Below, one piece after another: positions 54,129 to 62,910 of a stretch of 64,000 nucleotides of DNA (its first letter is position 1; every line of letters begins with the position of its first letter). The translations under genes and the position numbers were made by a program. Source of the DNA: Nevskia sp035651715 (GTDB lineage: Bacteria > Pseudomonadota > Gammaproteobacteria > Nevskiales > Nevskiaceae); NCBI GenBank assembly GCA_035651715.1, contig DASRFD010000059.1, positions 10,029 through 74,028 of the forward strand. Reading direction: 5' to 3'. The notes under the pieces are model-generated. The model was not told the origin of the DNA and searched no databases. It worked only from the letters and a program-made list of their open reading frames with translations.

Positions 54129-54599
54129 CTAGTTCGGCGCGGCGTGCAGGTTTTTTTCCAGGCGCATCGCGTCTTCCACGCCGCGGTAGTAGCCGGCGAT
54201 GCGTTCCGTTTCGGCGTAACCGCGGCTGCGGTAGAAGGCCCGCGCCGCGTCGCTGCCGGCCCGCGTTTCGACGCGGATGCGCTCGATGCCGGCGGTGCGG
54301 GCCACCGCTTCCAGCCAGCCGACCAGCGCCGCTGCCATGCCGCGGCGGCGGCGCGCCGGATGCACGGCGAGCAGCAGCAGGTGGGCGGTCTGCTCGTCGT
54401 AGCGCATGATGCCGAAGGCCAGCAGGCTGCCGCCCTGGTGGATCACCGCGACGTTGGTGGAACGGTCGCGGATGCTGCGCAATACCCGCGTCGCGGTCCA
54501 GCCCCAGCCGAGCCCGTGCTCGATATAGTCGCGCGACATCTGCGCGATGGAGACGGCATCGCTGAACCGGGCCAGGCGGATCGCGTAACTCGAGATCAT
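54129..54599 (-). CDS. GNAT-family N-acetyltransferase
   Basis: A 156-residue acetyltransferase beginning MISSYAIRLARFSDAVSIAQMSRDYIE. The acetyl-CoA site is LLLLAVHPARRRRGMAAALVGWLEAVA (the R/QxxGxG/A loop as RRRRGMAAALV, about 83-93), and AARAFYRSRGYAETERIAGYY is the usual C-terminal part. An ATG nine codons upstream (54626) is an alternative. Similar to RimI-like enzymes, but the acceptor is unknown. It converges on the MpaB-like gene and is divergent from the S41 peptidase. Confidence 0.85.
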   Translation of the reverse strand: MISSYAIRLARFSDAVSIAQMSRDYIEHGLGWGWTATRVLRSIRDRSTNVAVIHQGGSLLAFGIMRYDEQTAHLLLLAVHPARRRRGMAAALVGWLEAVARTAGIERIRVETRAGSDAARAFYRSRGYAETERIAGYYRGVEDAMRLEKNLHAAPN

Positions 54600-54689
54600 G
54601 GTCCCAGCATAGCGAAAAAACTCCATCGCGGCCCGGCTTCAAACCCGCCCGCAGGCAGCGGCATCCCAGCTGCGACACGGGGAATCGAC

Positions 54690-56198
54690 ATGCACCGCAA
54701 AATACTCCGGGCCGCAGCGGTACTGGCCGGGTTGACCATGATGGCGGCGGACGCCACGGCGGCGCCGGCCGCGTTCGACCGCCGCGCCTGGCTGGACGAT
54801 TACGCGGCGCTGAAGCAGGGGCTGCAGCAGTCCTACGCCAACCTCGCCTGGTTCGCCTCGCCGCAGGGCGGGCGCGACCTGCCGCGCCTGGACCGCCGCA
54901 CGCGGCGCCTGCTGCTGAGCGCGGGCGACGACGAGGAGGCTGCCGCTGCGATACTGGCCTTCGTCGCGAGCTTCCACGACGGCCACCTGGAGGCCCTGCC
55001 CGGGTTCGAGGCAGGTGCTCCGGGCGTCATCGTCGCCCCGCCCAGGCCCGAGTGGGACCAGATCGGGGCGGCGGACGGCTGCGCGGCCCTGGGTTATGCG
55101 CCGGTGCGCCCGGTCGCCTACTCGGTGCCTTTCGACGCCCTGGCCGGCTCGGCGCAGGAGTCCGACGGCCTCAGTCGCGTGTTCCGCGCCGGCACCGTGG
55201 GCCTGCCTTCGGGCGGGCGCCTGGGCATTGTGCGCATTCCTCGCTTCAGGCCGCAGGATGCGCCGCCGGCGGGCTGCATCGGCGAATGGGAGGCCTGGCG
55301 CGCAAGCGGCAAGCCGCTCGATACGGACGCGCTGCGCGATCGCATCCAGGACGCCTGGCTGCAGACCCTGGCGGCGCAGCTGAAGCGGTTCCAGGCCGAA
55401 GGCGTGAAGGCGGTGCTGGTCGACGTCGGCGGCAACAGCGGCGGCAACGATTCCGGCGACTGGTCGGCGCGCCTGTTCACGCCGCGCGAGGTCCATGCGC
55501 CGCGGATGCTGCTGAGCGCCGATCCCTCGGCGCTGCCCTACTTCAAGGAAGAGCTGGACGGACTGCACCAGGCGCTGCGCGACCATCCGCAGCTTGGCCC
55601 CGGGGCCCGGCAGATCCTCGAGCGGGCGGCGGCGGATTTCGAGCGGCGCAAGGCCGGGCTGCCGGCGCGGCATTGCGATCTGTCCTGGGTCTGGCGCGAG
55701 CGCCGGCCATGGAATCCGCAGGGCTGCAGCCGCCTGATCGACGGCGGCCACGCCAGCGGCGCGCTCGACTACCTCGCGCCCGGGGCGGTGGACGACGCCG
55801 CGGCGGCGGCCAGCGCCTTCTGGGGCGCCCGCGTCGACGCACTGCGAGGCGCCTGGTCCGGCCCGGTGTACGTGTTCGTCGACGGCAAGACCGCCTCCTC
55901 CGCCGAGCTGTTCAGCGCCGAGCTGCGCGACAACGGCGTGGCGCGCATCGTCGGCACGCGCAGCGAGGGCGACGGCTGCGGCTTCATCGACAGCGACGCG
56001 GTGGTGCAGCTGCCGCATTCCGGCCTGCGCTTCCATGTCCCCAACTGCGTGCGGCTGCGCGCCGACGGCAGCGACGAGGTCGCCGGCATCGCGCCGGACC
56101 TGCCGGTGCTGCCGCTGCCGGGCGAAGACCCGCGCAGCCGCGCCGCCCGCGTGCTCGGCGCCATCGACGCCGACCTCGGACGCGGCGCGGCGCCCTGA
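54690..56198 (+). CDS. S41-family secreted peptidase
   Basis: A 502-residue exported protein with a signal peptide (about 1-25, ending ATAAPA). The C-terminal half has the tail-specific-protease-like catalytic segment YVFVDGKTASSAELFSAELRDNGVARIVGTRSEGDGCGF, with the nucleophile serine in TASSAE, and LVDVGGNSGGND as the earlier core strand. No PDZ domain was evident. The substrate is unknown. The ATG at 54690 was chosen because a signal peptide begins there; the upstream frame overlaps the GNAT gene. It converges on the epimerase gene with a 3-bp gap. Confidence 0.8.
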   Translation: MHRKILRAAAVLAGLTMMAADATAAPAAFDRRAWLDDYAALKQGLQQSYANLAWFASPQGGRDLPRLDRRTRRLLLSAGDDEEAAAAILAFVASFHDGHLEALPGFEAGAPGVIVAPPRPEWDQIGAADGCAALGYAPVRPVAYSVPFDALAGSAQESDGLSRVFRAGTVGLPSGGRLGIVRIPRFRPQDAPPAGCIGEWEAWRASGKPLDTDALRDRIQDAWLQTLAAQLKRFQAEGVKAVLVDVGGNSGGNDSGDWSARLFTPREVHAPRMLLSADPSALPYFKEELDGLHQALRDHPQLGPGARQILERAAADFERRKAGLPARHCDLSWVWRERRPWNPQGCSRLIDGGHASGALDYLAPGAVDDAAAAASAFWGARVDALRGAWSGPVYVFVDGKTASSAELFSAELRDNGVARIVGTRSEGDGCGFIDSDAVVQLPHSGLRFHVPNCVRLRADGSDEVAGIAPDLPVLPLPGEDPRSRAARVLGAIDADLGRGAAP

Positions 56199-56201
56199 AG
56201 C

Positions 56202-57158
56202 TCAGGCGAAGCTGACCCCGGCGAGCGAGGCGCGCACCGCCTGCTCCAGCGGCGTGCGCGGCTCGCTGCCGAGCAGGGACAGCAGGCGGCTGTTATCCAG
56301 GCGCAACGGCTCGCGCCACAGGTAGCGCATCTCCATCATCTCGCGCAGCAGGATGCTGAAGGGCGCCAGCAGCGGCAGCAGCGGCCAGGGGAAGGCGCGC
56401 ACCGGCAGGCGCGGCCGGCCACTGACGCGGCGGATCGCCTCGACCATCTGCGTGCCGTCGGCGTCCCAGTGGCCGGCGAAGTGGACACTCTCGAAATCCT
56501 CCAGCCGCTGCTCCGCCTCGAGCAGGCGCACCATCGCCTCGGCCACGTCCGGCAGGTAGGCCCAGGCGTGGCCGACGCCGCGCCGTCCCGGATAAGTGAT
56601 GGCCTTGACCACCTGCTTGCCACCGAGCAGGCCGCCGCCGAACCAGTTGTTGCCCGCGCCCGGGCCGAAGAAATCGCCGGCCCGCACCACCAGCGCCCGC
56701 ACGCCCTCGCCCGCCGCCTGCCGCAGGCGCTGCTCCATCCGCACGCGGATGCGGCCCTTGCGCGTGCGCGGATGCTGCGGCGAGGACTCGGCCAGTACCG
56801 GGAAGGCTTCGGGTCCATAGTTGTAGATGGTGCCGGGCAGCAGCAAACGGGCGCCGGCGGCGCCCGCCGCGGCGATGCTGTTCTCCAGCATCGGCAGCAC
56901 CAGCTTGTCCCAGTCGCGGTAGCCCGGCGGGTTGACCGCGTGGACCAGCACTGCGCAGCCTGCGGCCGCACGGCGCAGGTCCGCGGCATTCATCGCGTCG
57001 CCGGCGATCCAGACCACCGCGCCTGGCTCCGGCGCCGCCGCCGGCGGCTTGCGCGCCAGCGCGCGCACCTGCCAGCCGTGGCGCCGCAGCGCTGCCACCA
57101 TGGCGCCGCCGATGCCGCCATTGGCGCCCACCACCAAAGCCGTCTTTGCCGTGTCCAT
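56202..57158 (-). CDS. NAD(P)-dependent epimerase/reductase (extended SDR-like)
   Basis: A 318-residue Rossmann protein with the nucleotide loop VVGANGGIGGAMVAALRRHGW (about 9-29), LLLPGTIYNYGPEA (catalytic Tyr region), LVVRAGDFFGPGAGNNWFG and YLPDVAEAMVRLLE. It resembles NAD-dependent epimerases often found divergent from LysR regulators. Substrate is unknown. An AGGAG site lies just upstream of the ATG. A LysR-type box (57237-57250) lies 79-92 bp upstream of the start codon. Confidence 0.87.
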   Translation of the reverse strand: MDTAKTALVVGANGGIGGAMVAALRRHGWQVRALARKPPAAAPEPGAVVWIAGDAMNAADLRRAAAGCAVLVHAVNPPGYRDWDKLVLPMLENSIAAAGAAGARLLLPGTIYNYGPEAFPVLAESSPQHPRTRKGRIRVRMEQRLRQAAGEGVRALVVRAGDFFGPGAGNNWFGGGLLGGKQVVKAITYPGRRGVGHAWAYLPDVAEAMVRLLEAEQRLEDFESVHFAGHWDADGTQMVEAIRRVSGRPRLPVRAFPWPLLPLLAPFSILLREMMEMRYLWREPLRLDNSRLLSLLGSEPRTPLEQAVRASLAGVSFA

Positions 57159-57236
57159 TGCCGCTTCTCCTTTCGGGGTGCGGCATTGTCGGCGGCGCCG
57201 CGCCTATTTGGAATTATCTAAATACGTTGATCGGCT

Positions 57237-57250
57237 ATACATTTTTGTAT
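57237..57250. promoter_or_regulatory. LysR-type box ATAC-N6-GTAT upstream of the epimerase
   Basis: ATACATTTTTGTAT is a perfect inverted repeat (ATACA/TGTAT) in the 107-bp region between the epimerase and the MCP gene. It matches the T-N11-A style of LysR-family sites and closely resembles the site overlapping the LysR start codon at 59884-59897 (ATACATTTGCGTAT, 12 of 14 identical). Confidence 0.6.
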
Positions 57251-57265
57251 TGTAGGCTACGCCAT

Positions 57266-59626
57266 TCAGAATTCGCTCCAGGCATCGCCGGCGGCCTTGG
57301 CCAGGCTGAGGCCGCGCCGTGCGGCGCGGGGCTTGGGCGCCGCCGCTTCGCGTAGCGGCGGCCGCGCCGGCGCCACCGCCGCAGGCTTCTCCCCCGCCGC
57401 CGGGCCTTGCGCCGCCTGCTCTTCGTCGAGCACGAAGCGGTCGACCGCCGCCACCAGGCCCTCGGCCTGCTCCTCCAGCGAGCGGGCGGCGGCGGAGAGC
57501 TGCTCGACCAACGCGGCGTTCTGCTGCGTGGTCTCGTCCATCTGGCTCACCGCCTTGTCGATCTGCTCGATGCCGCTGCTCTGCTCCAGCGAGGCCGCGG
57601 TGATCTCGCCCATGAAGTCGGTGACGCGCTTCACGCTGGTGACGATCTCGTCCATGGTCCTGCCGGCCTGCTCGACCAGGGTGGTGCCGGTACCGACCTT
57701 CTCCACCGAATCGTTGATCAGGGACTTGATCTCCTTGGCCGCCGCGGCGGACCGCTGCGCCAGGTTGCGCACCTCGGCCGCCACGACGGCGAAGCCGCGA
57801 CCCTGCTCGCCGGCGCGCGCGGCCTCCACCGCGGCATTCAGCGCCAGGATGTTGGTCTGGAAGGCGATGCCGTCGATGACGCCGATGATGTCGACGATCT
57901 TGCGGCTGGAATCGTTGATGGCGCGCATGGTCGCCACCACCTGGGCCACCGCCGCGCCGCCGCGGCCGGCAATGTCGCTGGCGCCGATCGCCAGCTGGTT
58001 GGCCTGGCGGGCGTTCTCGGCGTTCTGCTTGACGGTGCTGGTCAGCTCCTCCATCGAGGACGCGGTCTCCTCCAGCGAGGCGGCCTGCTGCTCGGTGCGG
58101 CCCGACAGGTCGCCGTTGCCGGAGGCGATCTCGCGCGCGCCGCAATTGATCGACTGGCTGGACTGCTTGATCCGGCCCACCAGCTGCTGCAGGTTGTCGA
58201 CCGTCGAATTGCTGTGCGCCTTGAGCGCGCCGAACAGGCCGGTATATTCCGCCGAGATGCGCTGGGTCAGGTTGCCCTGCGACAGGGCGCCGAGCACCCG
58301 CACCGCGTCGGCGATGACGCGCTCGTTGTTGTCGAGCATCTGGTTGAGGCCGGAAGCGAGCTGCAGGAAGAAGCCGCTCTTGCGCTCCAGCGGCAGGCGG
58401 CCGCTGAGGTCGCCGTGCACCGCAGCCTCCACCAGGCCGGCCACTTCCTGCTCGGTGGCCACCTCCAACGTGCGGTCGAGCCATTCCACCGCGGTGCCCA
58501 GGCGCACGTTCTGCTGGTTGATGATCGGCGTCGCCACCAGCCCGAAGGTGCGCCCGCCGAGCAGGATCTGGGCGCGGAAGGTGTCCTTCAGCTCGGCCAG
58601 CAGGCGCGCCTGGTGCTCCGGCTTCTTGTGCAGGGCGTCGATGCTCGTGCCCATCAGCCCCGCCGCATTGAAATCCGGCAACTCGGTGCGGATGTCGGCC
58701 TCGGCGTTGGACAGCATGTCGCGCACCGCCTGGTTCATGTAGATGATGCGCCGCTCGTTGTCGGCGATCATCACGTTGGCGGTGACGCCGTCGAGCGCAT
58801 TGCGCACCCTCAGGTTTTCGTTGGCGGTGAACGCTGCGGCCTCGATGCGGGCGCGCAGGTTGTCCTGCATGCTGCGCAGCGCCGCCAGCAGGGCCGCCAG
58901 TTCGTCGCGGCCGCGGCTGTCGATGACGTTGTCGAGCTTGCCGCCGGCTACCGCCTCGGCGACGCTCACCGCGCGGCGCAGCGGCAGGACGATGCTGCGC
59001 GCCAGCAGCAGCGCCGAGACCACCCCGGTCAGCAGCGCCAGCGCCGCCACGCCGATGCGAATGCGGCGCAGCCGGCCCGACTGCCTCTCCGCCATCGCCA
59101 GGGCCTGCTCGCTGCTGTCCTTCTGATATTGCTCCAGATCGCGCAGCGTCTGGTTATAGGCTTCCTCCAGCGGCAGCACGGTGGAAAAGAAATAGCTTTC
59201 CATGCCCTTGACGCGCCCGCCTTCGAGGGCGGCGATGAATTCGTTGCGCTCGTCCAGCCAGGCCTTGCGCTTGTCCTGCACCAGGGCGAGCAGGCGCCTG
59301 CCGTCGTCGGTGTCCACCAGACGGGTCAGCTCGGCGACCATGGCCTGGTTGGCATCCCGCGTCGCCGTGATCTCGGCCTTGAGCTGCTTGACCTCGGCCT
59401 TGTCGTCCGCCACCAGCAGCATGCGCTCGACGCGCGCCAGCTGTTCGAGGTTGTTGCTCAGCAGGTTCTCGGCCAGCGCCGTCTGGTGGCCCCGGCCCTG
59501 GAGCTGCACGGCCGTGCGGTCCAGCATGCTCTGGGAATACAGGCCGATCGCCAGGATCAGCCCACCGAGCGCCAGCAGCAGCCCGAATCCCAGCGCGAGC
59601 CGCTGCCCTACCTTCAGATTTTTCAT
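57266..59626 (-). CDS. Methyl-accepting chemotaxis protein with PAS domain
   Basis: A 786-residue chemoreceptor. Transmembrane helices at about 9-29 and 188-208 flank a four-helix periplasmic domain with conserved acidic and arginine residues. A HAMP domain (about 210-262) is followed by a PAS-like domain (about 280-400, NALDGVTANVMIADNERRIIYMNQAVRDML), a second HAMP-like segment and the signalling domain with the hairpin tip EQGRGFAVVAAEVRNLAQRSA. A C-terminal Ala/Pro tail lacks a CheR-binding pentapeptide like NWETF. It separates the epimerase gene from the LysR gene. Confidence 0.94.
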   Translation of the reverse strand: MKNLKVGQRLALGFGLLLALGGLILAIGLYSQSMLDRTAVQLQGRGHQTALAENLLSNNLEQLARVERMLLVADDKAEVKQLKAEITATRDANQAMVAELTRLVDTDDGRRLLALVQDKRKAWLDERNEFIAALEGGRVKGMESYFFSTVLPLEEAYNQTLRDLEQYQKDSSEQALAMAERQSGRLRRIRIGVAALALLTGVVSALLLARSIVLPLRRAVSVAEAVAGGKLDNVIDSRGRDELAALLAALRSMQDNLRARIEAAAFTANENLRVRNALDGVTANVMIADNERRIIYMNQAVRDMLSNAEADIRTELPDFNAAGLMGTSIDALHKKPEHQARLLAELKDTFRAQILLGGRTFGLVATPIINQQNVRLGTAVEWLDRTLEVATEQEVAGLVEAAVHGDLSGRLPLERKSGFFLQLASGLNQMLDNNERVIADAVRVLGALSQGNLTQRISAEYTGLFGALKAHSNSTVDNLQQLVGRIKQSSQSINCGAREIASGNGDLSGRTEQQAASLEETASSMEELTSTVKQNAENARQANQLAIGASDIAGRGGAAVAQVVATMRAINDSSRKIVDIIGVIDGIAFQTNILALNAAVEAARAGEQGRGFAVVAAEVRNLAQRSAAAAKEIKSLINDSVEKVGTGTTLVEQAGRTMDEIVTSVKRVTDFMGEITAASLEQSSGIEQIDKAVSQMDETTQQNAALVEQLSAAARSLEEQAEGLVAAVDRFVLDEEQAAQGPAAGEKPAAVAPARPPLREAAAPKPRAARRGLSLAKAAGDAWSEF

Positions 59627-59895
59627 GAGTTGCGATGCCGCCCCGTTGCGGTGTGAGTGATGAGAAGACGCCGGAGTTCTGCGCGGTACGGTACCGCCGA
59701 GCCGCCTAGCGGCAGGATCCCCGCCGGTCTTTTGGGCTGCGGCGACGAACGGCGCCCATGGCGCGGACCAGCGGCGCATCCGGCGCCCGCGCCGCGCTGG
59801 CGTGATCCGCCGCCTTGCCGCGACAGGGGTTGAGCAAGCACCCCTTGGCCTCTGGAGGAATTGTGCAGGGGCGGGGTCTGGCCATACATTTGCGT
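59627..59895. other. Divergent region between MCP and LysR genes
   Basis: The 269-bp gap holds the MCP and LysR promoters. It includes a palindrome GCGGTAC-g-GTACCGC (59683-59697), 57 bp upstream of the MCP start, and the LysR-type site near 59882-59899. No sigma-28 type chemotaxis promoter was obvious and no coding frame was supported. Confidence 0.4.
59683..59697. promoter_or_regulatory. Palindrome upstream of the MCP gene
   Basis: GCGGTAC and GTACCGC are perfect 7-bp inverted arms around one base. Position and symmetry suit an operator for the MCP gene or a short hairpin in its 5' leader. No cognate regulator is identified. Confidence 0.35.
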
Positions 59896-59899
59896 ATGG
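59882..59899. promoter_or_regulatory. LysR-type site overlapping the LysR start codon
   Basis: CCATAC-ATTTGC-GTATGG is an 18-bp inverted repeat with 6-bp perfect arms. It contains the LysR ATG (59896-59898), so binding would probably repress the gene itself. It shares ATAC-ATTTxx-GTAT with the site before the epimerase at 57237-57250. Confidence 0.6.
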
Positions 59900-60795
59900 G
59901 AGAAAACGTCGCACCGAGCTGGGACCTGTACCGCAGCTTCCTGGCCGTGCTGCGCGGCGGCTCGCTGTCGGCGGCGGCGCGCGCGCTGGGCCTGACCCAG
60001 CCCACCGTCGGCCGCCACATCGAGGCGCTGGAGCAGGCGCTGGGCCTGCCGCTGTTCACCCGCTCGCTGCACGGCCTGGCCCCGACCGAGGCGGCGCTGG
60101 GTCTGCGCCCCGATGCCGAGGCGATGGAAGCCGCCGCCGCCGCGCTGCGCCGCTCGGCCTCGGGCCACGGCGAGGAGCTGCGCGGCACGGTGCGCATCAC
60201 CGCCAGCGAGGTGGTCGGCGCCGAGGTGCTGCCGGCCATCCTGGCGCCGCTGCAGCAGCGCCATGGCGGGCTGGTGATCGAGCTGGCCTTGTCCAACCGC
60301 GTCGAGGACCTGCTGCGCCGCGAATCGGACATCGCCGTGCGCATGGTGCGGCCGACCCAGGGCGCACTGCTGGCGCGGCGCATCGGCGAGGTGGACCTGG
60401 GCCTGCACGCGCATCCGCAGTACCTGGAACGGCGCGGCACGCCGGCCACGCTGGAGGACCTTGCCGGCCACCAGGTGATCGGCTTCGACCACGAGAGCGC
60501 CTTCATCCGCGAGGTCCGCGCCAAGGGCTTTCCGCTGAGCCGGGACATGTTCTCGCTGCGCACCGACAACGATCTGGCCCAGCTGGCCACGCTGCGCGCC
60601 GGCTGTGGCATCGGCATCTGCCAGGTGCCGCTGGGCGTGCGCTCCGGCCTGGTGCGGGTGCTGCCGACGGTGTTGCGCCTGAAGCTGCCGGTCTGGCTGG
60701 CCATGCACGGCGACCTGCGCAACAACCGGCGCTGCCGCCTGGTGTTCAACGCCCTGGCGCAGGGCTTGGGCGAGTACCTGGACTCTGCCGCCTGA
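59896..60795 (+). CDS. LysR-family transcriptional regulator
   Basis: A 299-residue LysR protein. The winged helix-turn-helix occupies about 8-66 (LYRSFLAVLRGGSLSAAARALGLTQPTVGRHIEALEQALGLPLFTRSLHGLAPTE), followed by a substrate-binding domain (about 92-295). The recognition helix region LTQPTVGRHIEALE is intact. Its own start region carries an inverted repeat that matches one before the epimerase gene, so the epimerase gene is a likely target although the MCP gene now lies between them. Confidence 0.93.
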   Translation: MGENVAPSWDLYRSFLAVLRGGSLSAAARALGLTQPTVGRHIEALEQALGLPLFTRSLHGLAPTEAALGLRPDAEAMEAAAAALRRSASGHGEELRGTVRITASEVVGAEVLPAILAPLQQRHGGLVIELALSNRVEDLLRRESDIAVRMVRPTQGALLARRIGEVDLGLHAHPQYLERRGTPATLEDLAGHQVIGFDHESAFIREVRAKGFPLSRDMFSLRTDNDLAQLATLRAGCGIGICQVPLGVRSGLVRVLPTVLRLKLPVWLAMHGDLRNNRRCRLVFNALAQGLGEYLDSAA

Positions 60796-61109
60796 TGCTC
60801 CGCGCGCCGGGCCGTTGAGCGCGCCGGCGCCGCCGCTCGGCGACGCTTAACCTCCGCCGTCTCCCAATTCGCATTTCATCGGGTCCCCCGATGCGATCTG
60901 GTCGGTGCGGCTGTCGCCATTTGGCGACATGAGGCGTTTTCCCCAGAAGCAAAACTTCCCGGGCAGGGACGCAACGGTCCATCCGGCATGCAGGATGGGC
61001 TCTCAGACGGGCGCGAGGCGGGATGCCTTGCGCACTGCACGCCAGGGAGTGGCGTAGGAAGCGGTTTTGTTCCGGTCCACGCGCCGGATTTTGAAGGGGG
61101 ATTCACCCA
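60796..61109. promoter_or_regulatory. Long structured leader upstream of the GH5 gene
   Basis: A 314-bp non-coding stretch. It contains an 18-bp palindrome TGTCGCCATTTGGCGACA (60912-60929), then a segment at 60941-61000 with GCAAAAC (60949-60955), the string GGGACGCAA (60966-60974) and a perfect 6-bp hairpin CCATCC/GGATGG (60979-60984 and 60993-60998). GCAAA..GGGACGCAA is reminiscent of the core of cyclic-di-GMP-I (GEMM) riboswitches, but the following AAGCC and the 3' arm are not convincing. A regulatory leader is likely; its class is uncertain. Confidence 0.4.
60912..60929. promoter_or_regulatory. 18-bp palindrome upstream of the GH5 gene
   Basis: TGTCGCCA-TT-TGGCGACA has 8-bp perfect arms and a 2-bp centre. 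It lies about 180 bp upstream of the GH5 start and 120 bp after the LysR stop. It could be an operator for the cellulase gene; no cognate regulator is adjacent except LysR, whose sites look different. Confidence 0.45.
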
Positions 61110-62810
61110 ATGAAGCGCATCTTGCTGCTGGCCCTGCTGGCCGGCTACTGGCCCCTGCACGCCTTCGCCGCGCTGCAGCCTTACATCATGTCGTTCTCGC
61201 CGGTCTCCGGCGCGCCCGGCACCGTGGTCACCATCAACGGCTCGGGCTTCACCGGCCTCAATGCCGCCTGGGTCGGCGCGGCGCACGACGGCACCCTGCG
61301 GGTGGTGAACGACGGCCAGGTGCTGGTGACGATTCCGGCCGACGCCACCACCGGCGCCATCGGCATCCTCAACGGCGTCAATGCCTCGTTCACGCCGATC
61401 GCCTTCACCGTGCAGGCGGCGTCCTATCCGCAGCAGACCATCAGCGCCTTCTCGCCGGCCAGCGGTCCGGCCGGCACGGTGATCAGCGTCACCGGCAAGG
61501 GCTTCACCGGCTCCACCGCGGCCTCGGTCGGCGCCAGCCGCGGCGCCGTGCTGAAGGTGCTCAGCGACACGCAGGCCACCGTCACGGTGCCGGCGGATGC
61601 CACCACCGGCACCGTCGGCCTGTCCAATCCGGCCCATGCCACCGCCAGCGCCGCCTCGTTCAAGTTCGTCCCCCCGGTCGCGCCGCCGCCGCCGGTGGCG
61701 ACCTCCGCGCTCGCCATCCGCGTGCAGGGCAACCAGTTCGTCGACGGCAGCGGCAGGACGGTGCAGCTGCGCGGCGTCAACTTCAGCGGCTTCGAGTCGG
61801 TGGCGGTGCAGGGCTGGGATCCGGCCGATCCTTCCGGCGCCCAGGCCGGACAGGCCGGCGGCCCGAAGTGGTCGGCCATCAAGGCCTGGCGCGCCAACGT
61901 CGTGCGCATCCCGCTCAACGAGGCGTCCTGGCTCGGCTACACCTGCACCGACCTCTCCGGCGGCCTGCATAACCCCGACCCCGGCCACAACTACAAGTCC
62001 GCGGTGCAGACCCAGGTGTCGCAGGCCATCGCCAACGGCCTCTACGTCATCCTGGACCTGCACTGGACGGCGCCCGGCACCGCCTGCCCGATGCTGCAGA
62101 CGCAGATGGCGGACGCCGACCATTCGCTGGCCTTCTGGACCAGCGTCGCCACCTTGTACAAGAACAACCCCGCGGTGATGTTCGAGCTGTTCAACGAGCC
62201 CTTCCTGGACTTCGAGTTCACCGGCAACGCCTGGCAGTACCTGATGCACGGCACCGGCGGCTCCTTCAGCGGCTATCCCGCCACCGACAACACCGGCGCC
62301 TGGAGCGACGTCAAGCACCCCTGGGCGATCGCCAGCTACCAGCAGATGATCAACGCCGTGCGCGCCACCGGCGCCAACAACGTCGTGCTGGTCGGCGCGG
62401 TGCAGTACACCGAGGACCTGAGCGGCTGGCTGGCGAACCGTCCCTCCGACCCGGCCGGCCAGATGGGCGCGACCTGGCACGCCTACCCGACCTACAACGC
62501 CGCGCTCGGCAGCGCCGCCTATGCCCAGCCCAACTGCGCGCCGCAGATCTGGAGCGAGGTGCAGGCGATCCGCGCCGCCGGCTTCCCGGTCATCGCCACC
62601 GAAACCGGCGACCACGACAGCCCGGGCACCACCGGCGCGCCGCTGGTGTCCACCGTCACCGCGTTCGCGGACCGCAACAGCGTCAGCGTGATCGGCTGGG
62701 CCTGGGACGCCTGGGGCGAGGCCGACGACGTGCTGATCAAGGACGTCAACGGCACGCCCACCGACGGCTACGGCGTGTTCTTTCACAACTGGCTGCTCAA
62801 CCACCCCTGA
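61110..62810 (+). CDS. Secreted GH5-family glycoside hydrolase with IPT/TIG repeats
   Basis: A 566-residue exported enzyme: signal peptide (about 1-21, ending AFAA), two IPT/TIG immunoglobulin-like repeats (about 24-105 and 109-188, each with FSPxSGxxGTVxxxxGxGFTG), a short Pro linker, and a GH5 (cellulase-type) TIM barrel (about 200-565). The acid/base Glu363 lies in FELFNEPF and the nucleophile Glu498 in VIATETGDHD. Endo-beta-1,4-glucanase or mannanase activity is probable, but the substrate is not decided. The gene stands alone after a long leader. Confidence 0.9.
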   Translation: MKRILLLALLAGYWPLHAFAALQPYIMSFSPVSGAPGTVVTINGSGFTGLNAAWVGAAHDGTLRVVNDGQVLVTIPADATTGAIGILNGVNASFTPIAFTVQAASYPQQTISAFSPASGPAGTVISVTGKGFTGSTAASVGASRGAVLKVLSDTQATVTVPADATTGTVGLSNPAHATASAASFKFVPPVAPPPPVATSALAIRVQGNQFVDGSGRTVQLRGVNFSGFESVAVQGWDPADPSGAQAGQAGGPKWSAIKAWRANVVRIPLNEASWLGYTCTDLSGGLHNPDPGHNYKSAVQTQVSQAIANGLYVILDLHWTAPGTACPMLQTQMADADHSLAFWTSVATLYKNNPAVMFELFNEPFLDFEFTGNAWQYLMHGTGGSFSGYPATDNTGAWSDVKHPWAIASYQQMINAVRATGANNVVLVGAVQYTEDLSGWLANRPSDPAGQMGATWHAYPTYNAALGSAAYAQPNCAPQIWSEVQAIRAAGFPVIATETGDHDSPGTTGAPLVSTVTAFADRNSVSVIGWAWDAWGEADDVLIKDVNGTPTDGYGVFFHNWLLNHP

Positions 62811-62910
62811 CCGCCGGACTTTGCGCAAACCGCGCCGCGCCGGGCCACCCGGCGCGGCCGCACGGCGCGTCCACGGCCGTTTCGAGCCGGCAGCCCTGGG
62901 AGTTCACCTT

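Noticed and set aside
54144..54689. Upstream extension of the S41 peptidase frame
   Set aside because: It overlaps the GNAT gene antisense; a signal peptide starts at 54690.
60876..62828. 650-codon minus-strand open frame
   Set aside because: Antisense to the GH5 gene, which has signal peptide, IPT repeats and catalytic residues.
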